Positions 34,413 to 44,500 of a DNA stretch of 64,000 nucleotides are shown piece after piece. The number at the start of each line of letters is the position of its first letter. Position 1 is the first letter of the stretch. A program made the position numbers and the translations under genes. The stretch is from Liolophura sinensis (lineage: Eukaryota > Mollusca > Polyplacophora > Chitonida > Chitonidae), in assembly GCF_032854445.1 (NCBI RefSeq), contig NC_088295.1, positions 10,713,385 to 10,777,384 of the forward strand, given 5' to 3'. The notes beneath the pieces are model-generated. The model was not told the origin of the DNA. It searched no databases and saw only the letters and a program-made list of their open reading frames with translations.

Positions 34413-35414
34413 ATATCCCGGCATAAGCATTTCCTCTACCTATAAATCCTGATCACCACCATAAGCGAAAAATTCATGAGTGCAGTGTTTGACATAATCA
34501 GATAAAGGATCCGGATCCAAGTTAACTTCTCAACTACTGACTAAAGTTTGAGTTAACGGCTCCAGTTATGCAAGTGACATCATGCAATTGAATTCTTCAC
34601 ACTTACATATCAAAGGTTTTTATGTTGTGGATAACTTTTAATGAGATTTATCAATTCGTTGAGAATAATAGATATCTTGATATATACAAATGTATTTCAA
34701 TATAAACTATATTTTCGGCATCAAAAATAACGTGAAATTTACCCAGATTATGAATTGTGTTAGGTTCCTTATTGTCTAGCGGTATAGCCTCATCTAATTA
34801 GAATTTCTTTTAGCGCAGTTTTTGTTAATTTTTGGTAAGGTTTTTTGATATAATGATGAGACATATCATTGCTAGATATTTATATTATCTTGGAAGTACA
34901 GGTACTGTATTTCATAAAATGTGTTACCAAATGCATCAAGAGCTTCCTAGTCCAGGTGGTTTACTGACGGTATGGTTCCACTACTGATAGAGATTTGCTT
35001 CTTTGAGCTTATCGTTCATGAACAGTTATGTACTTTTATGATCAACTATTTTCCTGAAAGTTGAATACAGTATTTTTCTGAGTTTTGAAATCAATATATG
35101 ACATCTTTTACTTCCATCCCTGCCACGCTGCAATTTTATACCAAATTCTCTCAAATACTGTTATATATTGCATCAAATTGCCCGTATTTAACTACGACTC
35201 TTGAGCCAAAACCATACAAATATATTTCTACTTATAGATGCATATATGTTTTCCCTCTAAAACAACAAAAATAAAGAACGCCACACGATAAATTATTTTG
35301 ATAGCCAATCAATTTCAGTCAGATGACTTATAGTATTTATTAAAATAAAAGTTAATTAGTTTTATTCGAAATTATGGTTAAATTCTATCCCTGTATTGTG
35401 GTAACCATGGTATA

Positions 35415-35680
35415 TACTCGCAAATGGGCCTCCGTGACCGAGGTGGTGATCCAGGAGCCTCTCGCCAATGCGATCGCTGTGAGTTCAAGTCCAGTTCATG
35501 CTGGTTTTCTCTCCAGCCGTACATAGGAAGGTCTGTCATCAACCTACGGTTGGTCATGGGTTTCCTCCGGGCTTTACCCGGCTTCCTCCCACCATTTATA
35601 ACTGGCCACCGTCGTATTAGGGAAATATTCTTGAGTACGGCGTAAGCACCAATCAAATAAATAAATAAATAAATAAATTT
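35415..35680 (+). mobile_element. SINE family 2, best-preserved full-length copy
   Basis: The head starts near ATGGGCCTCCGTGACCGAGG and carries an A-box-like TGACCGAGGTGG and a B-box-like GAGTTCAAGTCC about 55 bases apart. The conserved body follows: CATGCTGGTTTTCTCTCC, CCGTACATAGGAAGGTC, GGTCATGGGTTTCCTCC, GGGCTTTACCCGGCTTCC, then TATTCTTGAGTACGGCG, CACCAATCAAATAAATAAAT. About 265 bases. The CCGGG-CCCGG palindrome and AAAT tail are constant across at least ten copies in this window. No coding capacity. Confidence 0.9.
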
Positions 35681-35883
35681 ATTCGCAGTTTTGCTCCTAT
35701 CCGCAATTAATATAGAAAAACGTACATATTAAAGTTGAGTTAATATTAATATTTTTAAAATTACTTTTAAGAGTACTGTATTGCATTTGGAAACTAGGTG
35801 ACAAATATATGTATGAGGGATTACTAATAATGTTTGTTTAATTATCTCTGACAATGGTTCAGTAATAGAATCAGATCTAGTTT

Positions 35884-35985
35884 ATATTTATTTATTTATT
35901 TATTTGTTTGACTGGCCTTTTACGCCGTGCTCAAAGATATTTCACTAATGCGACGACGCCCACTATTATGGTGGGAGAGAGTTAA
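35884..35985 (-). mobile_element. SINE family 2, 3' end fragment
   Basis: TATTTATTTATTTATTTGTTTG, ACTGGCCTTTTACGCCGTGC, TCAAAGATATTTCAC, CCCACTATTATGGTGGGAG, then unrelated sequence. Confidence 0.8.
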
Positions 35986-38365
35986 ATTATATGCAATATG
36001 TACAGGCCTAAACAAACCAAAATAGCATCCCACACTTATATTCTCTTCATTATCTGTTGGAGAAAACTTTTTTCTTAAAATTAAACAAAAGCTGTCGACG
36101 AAGACTACAGCATTTAAAATTTAAGCTTCAGTTAGTGTGGAATGCGTGAACACTAACAAAGCAGTTGTTGCGTGCTTTCTCCGTAAACCATTTTAACCAA
36201 AGACTTCTGCGTTACACATTGTAGTGTGGAGCCGTGTTCCTCTACAACTCTTCAATTAAGGTTATCTTCACAAGATACCCACAAGAGCTTTTTTATCCAC
36301 CTGCACCGTTTCGATCGAAGGTGGCGGTTGCGCAGGCGTGCTCGTTAGTTCGGGTTGCGAGAGTAACTAGGTCTGACAGATTTGGGTGCAGTAATCGCCT
36401 TCCAGTGTTTGGCCAGTAATCGTCTTAACTTTACGCGATCAATAGCTATTGGATTGGAGATATTAAATGCCGACTAAAGCCTCTTTGTTGCTCGTGGACA
36501 AAGCCAATGACTGTTATTGTTACTCATTAGAGGAAATTAAGCGAGCACGAGGGCCTCTACTGTCAATATTTAAGTAAAAGATCATTTCGTACATAAACAT
36601 GGGACGATTTCCCGGACAGAAGTAACACAAATCCTGCCCGATGGGTTTGTTTGGCTAATTTTTAACGGGAAATTGTTTCCACTCGACCAGCCCCAGGCTA
36701 AGGCCTTAATGCTCCGCAGTTTTCTCACTTAAGTAGTGGTCGTTAAACAGACTGTCACAAAAATACTTACTCTAATTAGCTTTGATATAATGTAACACTT
36801 TTGCTATTTGTTTGGTGTAAACAGTGATTGTGGAAAGAGCGCTGAAGGGTAATGTATACAGACGAGTGGCTCGGGGAAAAGATCAGCCGGTGTCATCCAG
36901 ACCAAAGGGACGTAATCCCTTCCCCATCGAGGTCACCAAGCCCGGGACCTTGGCCAATGAAAACACGGCCCTGCCACGCGCTCCAGACATCATCCTCACT
37001 GATTGTTATTTAATCTCATTTCCGATGAAGTTTTCATCGATAAAATCCAATTTCTGAGTCGTTCGTCTTTGGAAAGAAAACCTTTATCCAATCTCTAAAT
37101 CTTGTTTTCGCGCAGGTATTGCAAAACAGCTCTGGTCATGGGCGTTGAAACCAGGCAGAGCATCCGAATTCCCTGAGTGCTGCGCTCTAGGTTAATGTTA
37201 TCGCTCATTACTGATCTTGTTATTTCTTTAAAGGAAATGTGTTTGAAGAATCAAACGGCTTTCCACGGATTGCTTCCAAATGTGACAACGCATGGAACAA
37301 AATCCGGCCTGAGATAGTACATCAGATGACACCCAGAGGGGGTTTATTCCAAAGTGTACAACCAAAGCGTTCATAAACCCGTTGAACTTTTTTTTCATGC
37401 AATAGAGGTTTATTTACTACGAGGGGAATTTGTGTTCACCCACGATAGTTGAAAGGCACTACAATATTTACGCCATTAGACGCTTAACAGGATACATGGA
37501 GCGCTGAAGTTTTATTATCGCTGTATAGAGGTATATTATTCGCTTAAATTACTATAGATTAAGTTCTCTTTTAAAACCAAAAGTATGACAAGACTACGGA
37601 CGATGAACAATGTATTTCATTACAGATTGGCTTTTCTAAATACGAATAGTTTTAGAACAGTTTTAATATGGCGGCCTGCTCAATTCTCCTACTACATTGG
37701 CCAGTTTGCTGAGAATAAACACGTATCGAAAACATGCAGTTGGCGAGCCAAACTAGCATGTTAGTAATACTATGTGATCAACGCTCTTAATCAAGATGGT
37801 CCACTGAGCCGATTGGTATATAATAGACAAGGAAAACACCAAAAGTATACATTTTGATCTCTCAATATTTCACATCAATTAACATTTTCCCTGACTTTCT
37901 TAAAGGATACATGAAAAGGAACTCTAAGACGGATATTATGATTTTTAAGGGAAAGGAAGAATGCAATGCCAAAATTTTTTTTGTTCGTTTTGGAAAAAAA
38001 GAAAATCAATCCTGTCACGTATCCTATAAAATCGAAATAAACACACACAAGGTAATATGTACAGGCCTACACAAACCACGAAACACGTCAAAAAGTCCGT
38101 TAAACTACTCAGTAGCTTAACGGATTTATTTTCGAGTTTTCGAGTAAATTACTTGCTAAAAAAAACCCAAGAAAAACAAAAACAGTTTAATTTCATAAAT
38201 CACATTACACAATTAATGCACTGGAGAGTCAATATTTTAGGCTTATGAAAAAAGCCTTTCCACATAAAACCCCCTGTTTTTAGGGTCTTTGTTCCTGTGA
38301 ACACAAAAAGTGTAATTTGTAGTTTCAGTATACTACAGGGGCTTTCACTGGCTCCAAAGTGTTAT
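35986..38365. other. No confirmed gene; one exon-like open stretch
   Basis: 36824-37057 is richer in GC than its surroundings and open for 77 codons, preceded by a possible acceptor (TGTAAACAG). I find no domain, and the last third reads into AT-rich DNA, so I do not call it. The rest holds nothing recognisable. Confidence 0.35.
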
Positions 38366-38369
38366 TCTC

Positions 38370-38452
38370 GGCGCAGTCGATTTGCCCAGGGGCAATTAGA
38401 TTGCAGGTTCGAATCCCGCCTATGCCGATACCTCCTGTAATTCAGGAGGTAT
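38370..38452 (+). other. Truncated tRNA-like sequence plus a perfect hairpin
   Basis: GGCGCAG at 38370-38376 can pair with CTATGCC at 38420-38426, with one mismatch and one G-T pair, as an acceptor stem. Between them are an A-box-like TTGCCCAGGGG (38382-38392) and a perfect B box GGTTCGAATCC (38406-38416). Only about 58 bases are present, too few for D and anticodon arms together, so it is not a functional tRNA. Immediately after comes a perfect 10-bp hairpin (ATACCTCCTG, loop TAATT, CAGGAGGTAT). It may be a tRNA pseudogene or the head of another SINE. Confidence 0.4.
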
Positions 38453-39204
38453 GACGGGTAAATGGCAAAGTGCAGTGATTAACTCTACGCACAATCCTGA
38501 TAGCCTCAGTATAAGTAAACGACAGTACGGTGTTAGACACCGATCACATAAATCAATGTATATTAACCAGTCCGATTAGGAGACTCAATGGTTAGTCTAT
38601 GACAATTTCTCCATTATACAGAACAGAAGAAAAGAAGAACAGGCAAAATGGTGCAGTCGTGCTTTAGACTTACATTATTCAATATTTTCAGCTAGGCTTG
38701 GTGATACATGGTAGTTTACATCAAGCCCTTGGTGGAGCCGAGTAGCTGACAAACCTTGGCTTACAATAGCTTCGCTTTGCTCAACACAGTCCGTAACAAT
38801 TCGTCCAAACCATTGGCATATATAGAGGATATCGAAAGCATGTAAAAAGTTACATGTGAAAAATTGTGCGACATCTACTTGCAAGTATACATCTTATAAG
38901 TTAAACCAGTGATGTTAAATGAAGGCAATAATCATCGTTCACGTCATAGGTGTGTAGCCTTAGACACCGATGATCATTGGCGGCCAGACATCAATATATA
39001 AACACGCCTACTTAAGCATGCATATTCAGGAAGATTAGGAAGGTATATACTCTTCTTCATATTTACATATTGATCGCCTAGAAGCATAAAGAGTCAGTGG
39101 TATGCTGTGTATATTGTGATATACACATATGACGTATTTCTTTTATGTTTGACATTGAGGTAACACTGACTGAAACTGTAGGGGTGTTACAGTATCCGTA
39201 TAGC

Positions 39205-39500
39205 TGTAATTGGTGCGTCGAGATTCAGAATTATGTCACCAGAAGTGTTGCATCGGGTGTAACAATAATGCGGGCAGTCAATGTTGTGTCGAGAGACAGA
39301 ATAATGTGACCGGTAGTGTTGCATCGGGTGTCACATTAATGCAACCAGTCAATGTTGCATGGAGTGACAGAATAATGTCAGTGGTAAATGCTGCGTCTTG
39401 TTTCAGAATAATGTGACCGACAAGTGTTACAATAATATGTCCAGTAAACAGTGCAACGGATGTCAGAAAATATGACTGGGGAATGCAGTGTCGGATGTCC
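39205..39500. repeat. Degenerate minisatellite, period about 35-37 bases
   Basis: Repeated words GTGTTGCATCGGGTGT, CAATGTTG, GACAGAATAATGTGACC and CAGAATAATGT recur at roughly 35-37-base spacing with heavy divergence. No coding interpretation. Confidence 0.7.
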
Positions 39501-39614
39501 TTCGCAAAGTACTTACGTTAAGCAGGACAAAACAATATCATGACTATGAAAGCATCCCCTAGAGACACTATCTGCGCATATCAAAGTAATGTTAATGGAA
39601 GCCAAGCATTGTAC

Positions 39615-39790
39615 GTTTATTTATTTAATAATTTATTTATTTGATTGGTGTCTTCCGATGTATTCAAGAATATTTCACATATACGGCGGCGGCCAGCATT
39701 ATGATCAGGCGAAAGCGGGCAGAGCCCGAGAGGAAAACCAAGATCATCCGCAGGTTGCTGACAGACCTTGTCACCTACGAAATCAATATA
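39615..39790 (-). mobile_element. SINE family 2, 3' half
   Basis: TTTATTTATTTGATTGGTGT, CAAGAATATTTCACATATAC, GGCGGCGGCCAGCATTATG, GGCAGAGCCCGAGAGG, GATCATCCGCAGGTTGCTG, ACAGACCTTGTCAC. Confidence 0.85.
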
Positions 39791-41517
39791 AGTGGTGAAC
39801 CAACAATGAAGTGGAAAGGCACGTATTTTGTGAAAAATATTTAATATAAAAATTGCACGAGATATTTAATTTGCACAAGATGGGTGCGATTAAGCTAACT
39901 TCATACAGCTGATCAAAAGTTGCCCCAAGAAGAATATATTTATCTCCGTCCGTGCAGCCTCTCTCTTCCCACAGTTAATATACTGCATATTGAAAATTCG
40001 ATCTTCCTCCAACAAAGAAGCTATATTCATAATTTTTAAACAATCACATATTGTTGTTCATTTGATTGAAAAAAAAAAATGAACTTGTGAGGACAGTTTA
40101 AAATAATCTCACAGTCTGTCGTGAAGTTGTCAATTTTTGGTTTTAAAATGTCTTGATATACATCAGCGCTATGCTCTTAAAACAATTTTTTACACATAAT
40201 TATGCACTCAACCCTTTCATACCGACGCCTTTAGTAGGCCTAACTCACTAAAGTACCTTCTCCTGCGTTATTATGTCGTCTTATATCAAATTTTCCTAAC
40301 AAATAGGGCGTTACACTTTCACCATCTCTTCCTTGCCGTTCTAGAAAGTCTCCTCACGCAATTCTAGTGATCTGCCGAGGCGCTTAGCTGATTCGGCAGA
40401 AACCGCCTATGCTTCAAAGCCCCCTAATACTTTGAAGAGATTACACTAAGTTCATAATTGCTGATGGGTCGAAGATAAAAATCTCGAATAATCGCATTAA
40501 AAGCGAATCTGTGGATTTTGTTGTCACTAGCTTTGGCAATCAGGTCGCACGGAGCCATAAACCTACAGGTCACGTGATCTGCTGTGTCCACCACGTAAAG
40601 CCGCTGCATGACGGTCGTGAATACTCCTGTGTGTCAGTGCTGGAGTCCGGAGGGCTCGAGGCCCGTCCATAGTTTGAACTTCTGTCATGTTGTCACCAGG
40701 CTCCTCGATCAATACCCACGCCAATGTAAAGAATTCAGTTTTATTGGAAAGACAAACTTCGTAATTTGTTAAAGGTTATATATGGCCGTGAGTGTTTGGA
40801 TAGTGTCATTTGTGGCAGTGCCTGGCAAACAGAATTCAGGCCTCCACGGCAATAAGCGGTCAGCGTGCATCCAGACACTGTTTTTATCTAACTGAGAAGC
40901 TTAACTGATAAAATAAACTATCTAGGTAACTAGAAATATAGTTATTAATTTTCTGCTATATCTTGGACAATTTAACGCCGCCATACATTCTTCACGTAAA
41001 ATGTTTCTTTGCTTAACGCTGATTGGCTGCTCGGCCAGAGGTATGGGCCAATCTGCGGGGTTTAATACGACCGATGAGCTGCGCTGGTTTATTTGACGGC
41101 TCGCGACACTAGGATGTCCCGGTGTTGACAGAGTTCTGGACGCCTAACCTAACCAAGGCCTTCAAGCCATTCTGCTGCCCGAGAAACATGACAATTTTGT
41201 GACAGTGGATCACGACGATAAAAAGTTTGGTTTGTTTTCTGTACTTTGATGAACTTCTTCGCCCGTGTCTATCCTGATACAAACAGAGAGTATTCCCCGG
41301 TGAATAGAGACAACTTGCACAGTAACGCCAGTTGGATTAAAAAGGTAAGTACGTTTGTGACAGTATTTGGTATTTTTATACGCGGAAAACACGGACGAAG
41401 ACGTGGGTTCGAATCCAACATCCAATCTCTTTTTCCCATCTCATGAATGGAATATCGCTCCCAATGATTTTATTCACGGGTCTGTAAAGTCATGATGGAA
41501 TGATTTAGGGTAGGTTG
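39791..41517. other. No gene seen
   Basis: Open frames at 40424-40609 and 41210-41446 lack domains. GGGTTCGAATCCAA at 41404-41417 is an isolated B-box-like word without a tRNA around it. Confidence 0.4.
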
Positions 41518-41708
41518 CTGAGGAGAGGCCGTCGTTGATTGATTAAGGCCCTTGCCTTCCAATGGCTGTATGACCCACGATGTGCAGGTTCAAACCAGGC
41601 CACATGAACATGGAATCGGTAGATTCTATCACTCCCTCTCGCCGTTTGGAAATAGTTTAGCATCAGTTGAAACACCATCAATACACGAGTAGTGTAACCA
41701 AAAAAAAA
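41518..41708 (+). mobile_element. Candidate tRNA-derived SINE (third type)
   Basis: A head-like GTTGATTGATTAAGGCCC, CTTGCCTTCCAATGG and B-box-like GCAGGTTCAAACC (41587-41599) are followed by about 90 bases and a run of nine A (41700-41708). A similar head piece is at 15430-15465. No target-site duplication was identified, so the call is tentative. Confidence 0.35.
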
Positions 41709-42427
41709 CGAAAGGCTCATTTTGGCTCAATGTTTCGGAACCTGATAACGGCAAAATAACGTGCCGAGATTTTAAATCAAAATGCGTCTTCCATATCACG
41801 GAATTACATTACCTGTGTATTACTTTGAATTCATTGGAGAAACAAGGGTTCTGAACCACCAGTAAGGTGTACACATCTGTATATCACACAAGGGAAAGTT
41901 CGTTATAGTAACTTGCCAAAAATCAGGGCTTTTTCTTTTGGGCTTTCCGGTTTCCTTTACCCCTAAAACTGACCCCATCGTAACGGACAATACTTGAATC
42001 ACGTGTTAAACAAAAATATAAAAAAAATAAGCATATATAACTAAGTACTATCCGGGTACGGTTTCAATAGATTGAAAACTGTATAGCATTGACATTTAGT
42101 CGTGATTGTGCGGATATGAAAGACAAACTAGGAATCATCCGAATTTCTCAGTTTTTTGATCGCTCAAAACTAACTTCATTGACCTGTGAAAAGGTTCCAA
42201 GAAGAAAGTGCATCAGAAGAATGAATAATTCAACCATATTATTTAAAAATATTAAAAATGTGAAAAGTTGGTAACAGTAAGATTTCTTGTCATACGAGAG
42301 CGTGGTTTAGTAATAAATGAATGTAATTAATACAAAGACTTTTAGGAACACGGACAATAGAACTCCTGTTTTACCAAAAGCCTGGAAATGTTAGTTATAC
42401 TGTCTGCGTTATGTCAGCATGCATGTA

Positions 42428-42485
42428 TGTATGCATGCTTGGGGTTTTACGTCGTACTTAACAATGTTTCAGCCAAATTACGACA
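42428..42485 (-). mobile_element. SINE family 1 tail fragment
   Basis: GCATGCTTGGGGTTTTACGT, CGTACTTAACAATGTTTCAGCC matches the 3' end of family 1 in reverse (compare 25078-25120). Only about 55 bases remain. Confidence 0.6.
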
Positions 42486-43024
42486 ATATCTTATTTCAGA
42501 ATTTAAATCTTACCAAAATGAACTCAAATTTGTCAAGGTATCATCTTATGTTTTCAAATCCTGTTAATGAAACGTGAGATATATGAAAAAACTTAATGGA
42601 ATCTCACAAACTTTCTAACTAAGGCCATGGCTTATTGATTTAATAGATTTAAATATCGAGAGGCTACAAACGAAATATTTCAACTTTGATGGTTAAAATA
42701 TTAACTTTTTCTGACAACTGTGCAGGTAAGTGCACAAAGGCCTCAAATTATGATTCATGTTTATTAATGTTAAAGAAAATGTTTACGGAGATTTAAAACT
42801 AATCGAAAAGATTTTACAATATATCATTTAATTGGAATATATGTGGAATTGGTATATATTAAGGGTCGGTGAGAAGAAGAGAAAACCGAAAGCATCAGTG
42901 TTCACTTCACTTTTGTGCAACACTGAACAATCAAGCGCATGAAACACAAACCTGAGTTGATAAAATAAGATCGTTGGATTATTCCATAATTTGGTCATTA
43001 CTTATGGATCATAGTTCAAGTTTC

Positions 43025-43236
43025 TTATGGGTATGCAGCAACCTACGGATGGACATTGGTCACCGCAACGCTCCCGCTCCGCAGCGGTTTCCTATATCAC
43101 CAAGCATATAATGCTGTCATCGATCGTTAATGTAAAATGTTCATGGATATGTCGTAAAACACCAGTCCAAAAAAAAAATAATGCTTGACATAATTAAATA
43201 AATAAAAAAATAAATAAAAAATAAATAAATAAATGC
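43025..43236 (+). mobile_element. SINE family 2, degraded, with long A/T tail
   Basis: TGCAGCAACCTACGGATGG, ACATTGGTCACCGC, GGTTTCCTATATCACC, ATAATGCTGTCATCG, TATGTCGTAAAACACCAGTCC, followed by AAATAAAT-type repeats to 43236. Confidence 0.65.
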
Positions 43237-43714
43237 AACATATAAGACTATATACGCTTCTACGTCATCTGTGATTACATGATAAAGCCATATGTAATAA
43301 TATCATAACTCTAGAGGGGAGAAATGTTGTCAGTTTTGAAAGGTATACATAGCAGAAACATAGTAATGTCTTGCAAGTGTAATAATTTCTTGTTTTTTGT
43401 TTTTTTTTAAATTCCTGGCAAGACTAGACTTAAGTCAAAGTTTTCAAATCACTTTAAAATAGCAGTTTTTTCAGGTCAAAACTTTGCTTGAAAGTATAAA
43501 TTCTGGGTAAGTTATTGTAGCACAAATTTCAGCTAAAATATCGTAAAGAGACATGCCAAATTTAATGACTGAACTTTTTACTAAAATCTAAGATCGCTTC
43601 GTGATCCTGAGGCCAATAGTACAATATTTATTATGACATGCACCTATACCTCACACATTAAGCATAGGCTTATGCCATAATACTTTAATAAAAAGTATCA
43701 CTTTTGCAGAAAGT

Positions 43715-43925
43715 TAATGTTCATTTGACTGGTGTTTTACACCATACTCGAGGGTATTTCATTAATACCACGGCGATCAGTATTATGGTGCGATTAAAAC
43801 CTAAGGGAAGACCCATGGCGATGCGCAGGTTGCTGTTCCCACATACGACCAGAGAGGAACCAGCACTGTTGAGAGGATATTGAGTCATTTGCCCTAACAC
43901 GCTAACCACTCAGCCACGGGTGCTC
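43715..43925 (-). mobile_element. SINE family 2, nearly full length
   Basis: GTTCATTTGACTGGTGTTTTA, CCATACTCGAGGGTATTTCA, GGCGATCAGTATTATGGTG, GCGATGCGCAGGTTGCTG, CCAGAGAGGAACCAGCAC, and a head end with CCCTAACACGCTAACCACTC, AGCCACGGGTGC. The GTGGTTAGCGTGTTAG read on the - strand is the tRNA-like A-box region. Confidence 0.8.
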
Positions 43926-44179
43926 TCAGAAAGTTGATAAGTCAGTGTGGAAATTCTAAATGACAGACATGCTAAATGCAATTAAAGTGGTTTACTACAC
44001 AGACAAAGATACATCACAAAGTATTTGTAATGTTTAGTTCAGTTAACCCCAATTACTGCCTAAATGTGTCCTAAAGCACAACACTTTATAGTACCAATAT
44101 AAGCATGAAATAGTGGAAACTAAAATTTTTAATAAGAATGTAGAAGAAATAAGGTTTCCCTTAAATCGTCTTAATAAGG

Positions 44180-44500
44180 TTGACGACAACGAAAAAGAAT
44201 TTAGTTCCCTCCCTGATCATCTTTATACGCTTTTATGACGTCGAAAAAAAGATATGATTAGTTTTTCTTCAACCATCTTAATCGCCACGATATGGCTGAA
44301 ATATTGCCGATGTGGCGTTAAGCCATAATCATTCATTCATTCAACCATCTTAATATTGTTGACGAGGACGATGAAGAAGAATTTAGTTCTCTCTCCAACC
44401 ACTGATGAAGAAGACAATAAATAATGCAGCAACCACCAGTTATATATCGTGGACGACGACTAGGAAGAATTTAGTTTTGTCTTGAACAACTGTAATGTCT
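44180..44500. repeat. Three dispersed copies of a GACGACGA...AATTTAGTT segment
   Basis: GTTGACGACAACG..GAATTTAGTTCCCTC (44180), GTTGACGAGGACG..GAATTTAGTTCTCTC (44358) and GTGGACGACGAC..GAATTTAGTTTTGTC (44450) are related, each followed by an AAC/CAC-containing stretch. An imperfect local duplication. No coding frame persists across the copies. Confidence 0.55.
44283..44343 (+). mobile_element. SINE tail-like fragment with ATTC repeats
   Basis: CACGATATGGCTGAAATATT, GCCGATGTGGCGTTAAGCC, ATAATCATTCATTCATTC. The GATATGGCTG...GCGTTAA...(CATT)n pattern resembles a SINE 3' end common in mollusc DNA. Too short for a family assignment. Confidence 0.5.

Noticed and set aside
36824..37057. Possible exon, GC-richer open stretch
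   Set aside because: No domain, no partner exon, and the reading frame runs into AT-rich sequence; kept only as a note.
41404..41417. B-box-like GGGTTCGAATCCAA suggesting a tRNA gene
   Set aside because: No acceptor stem, D arm or A box at the right distance.
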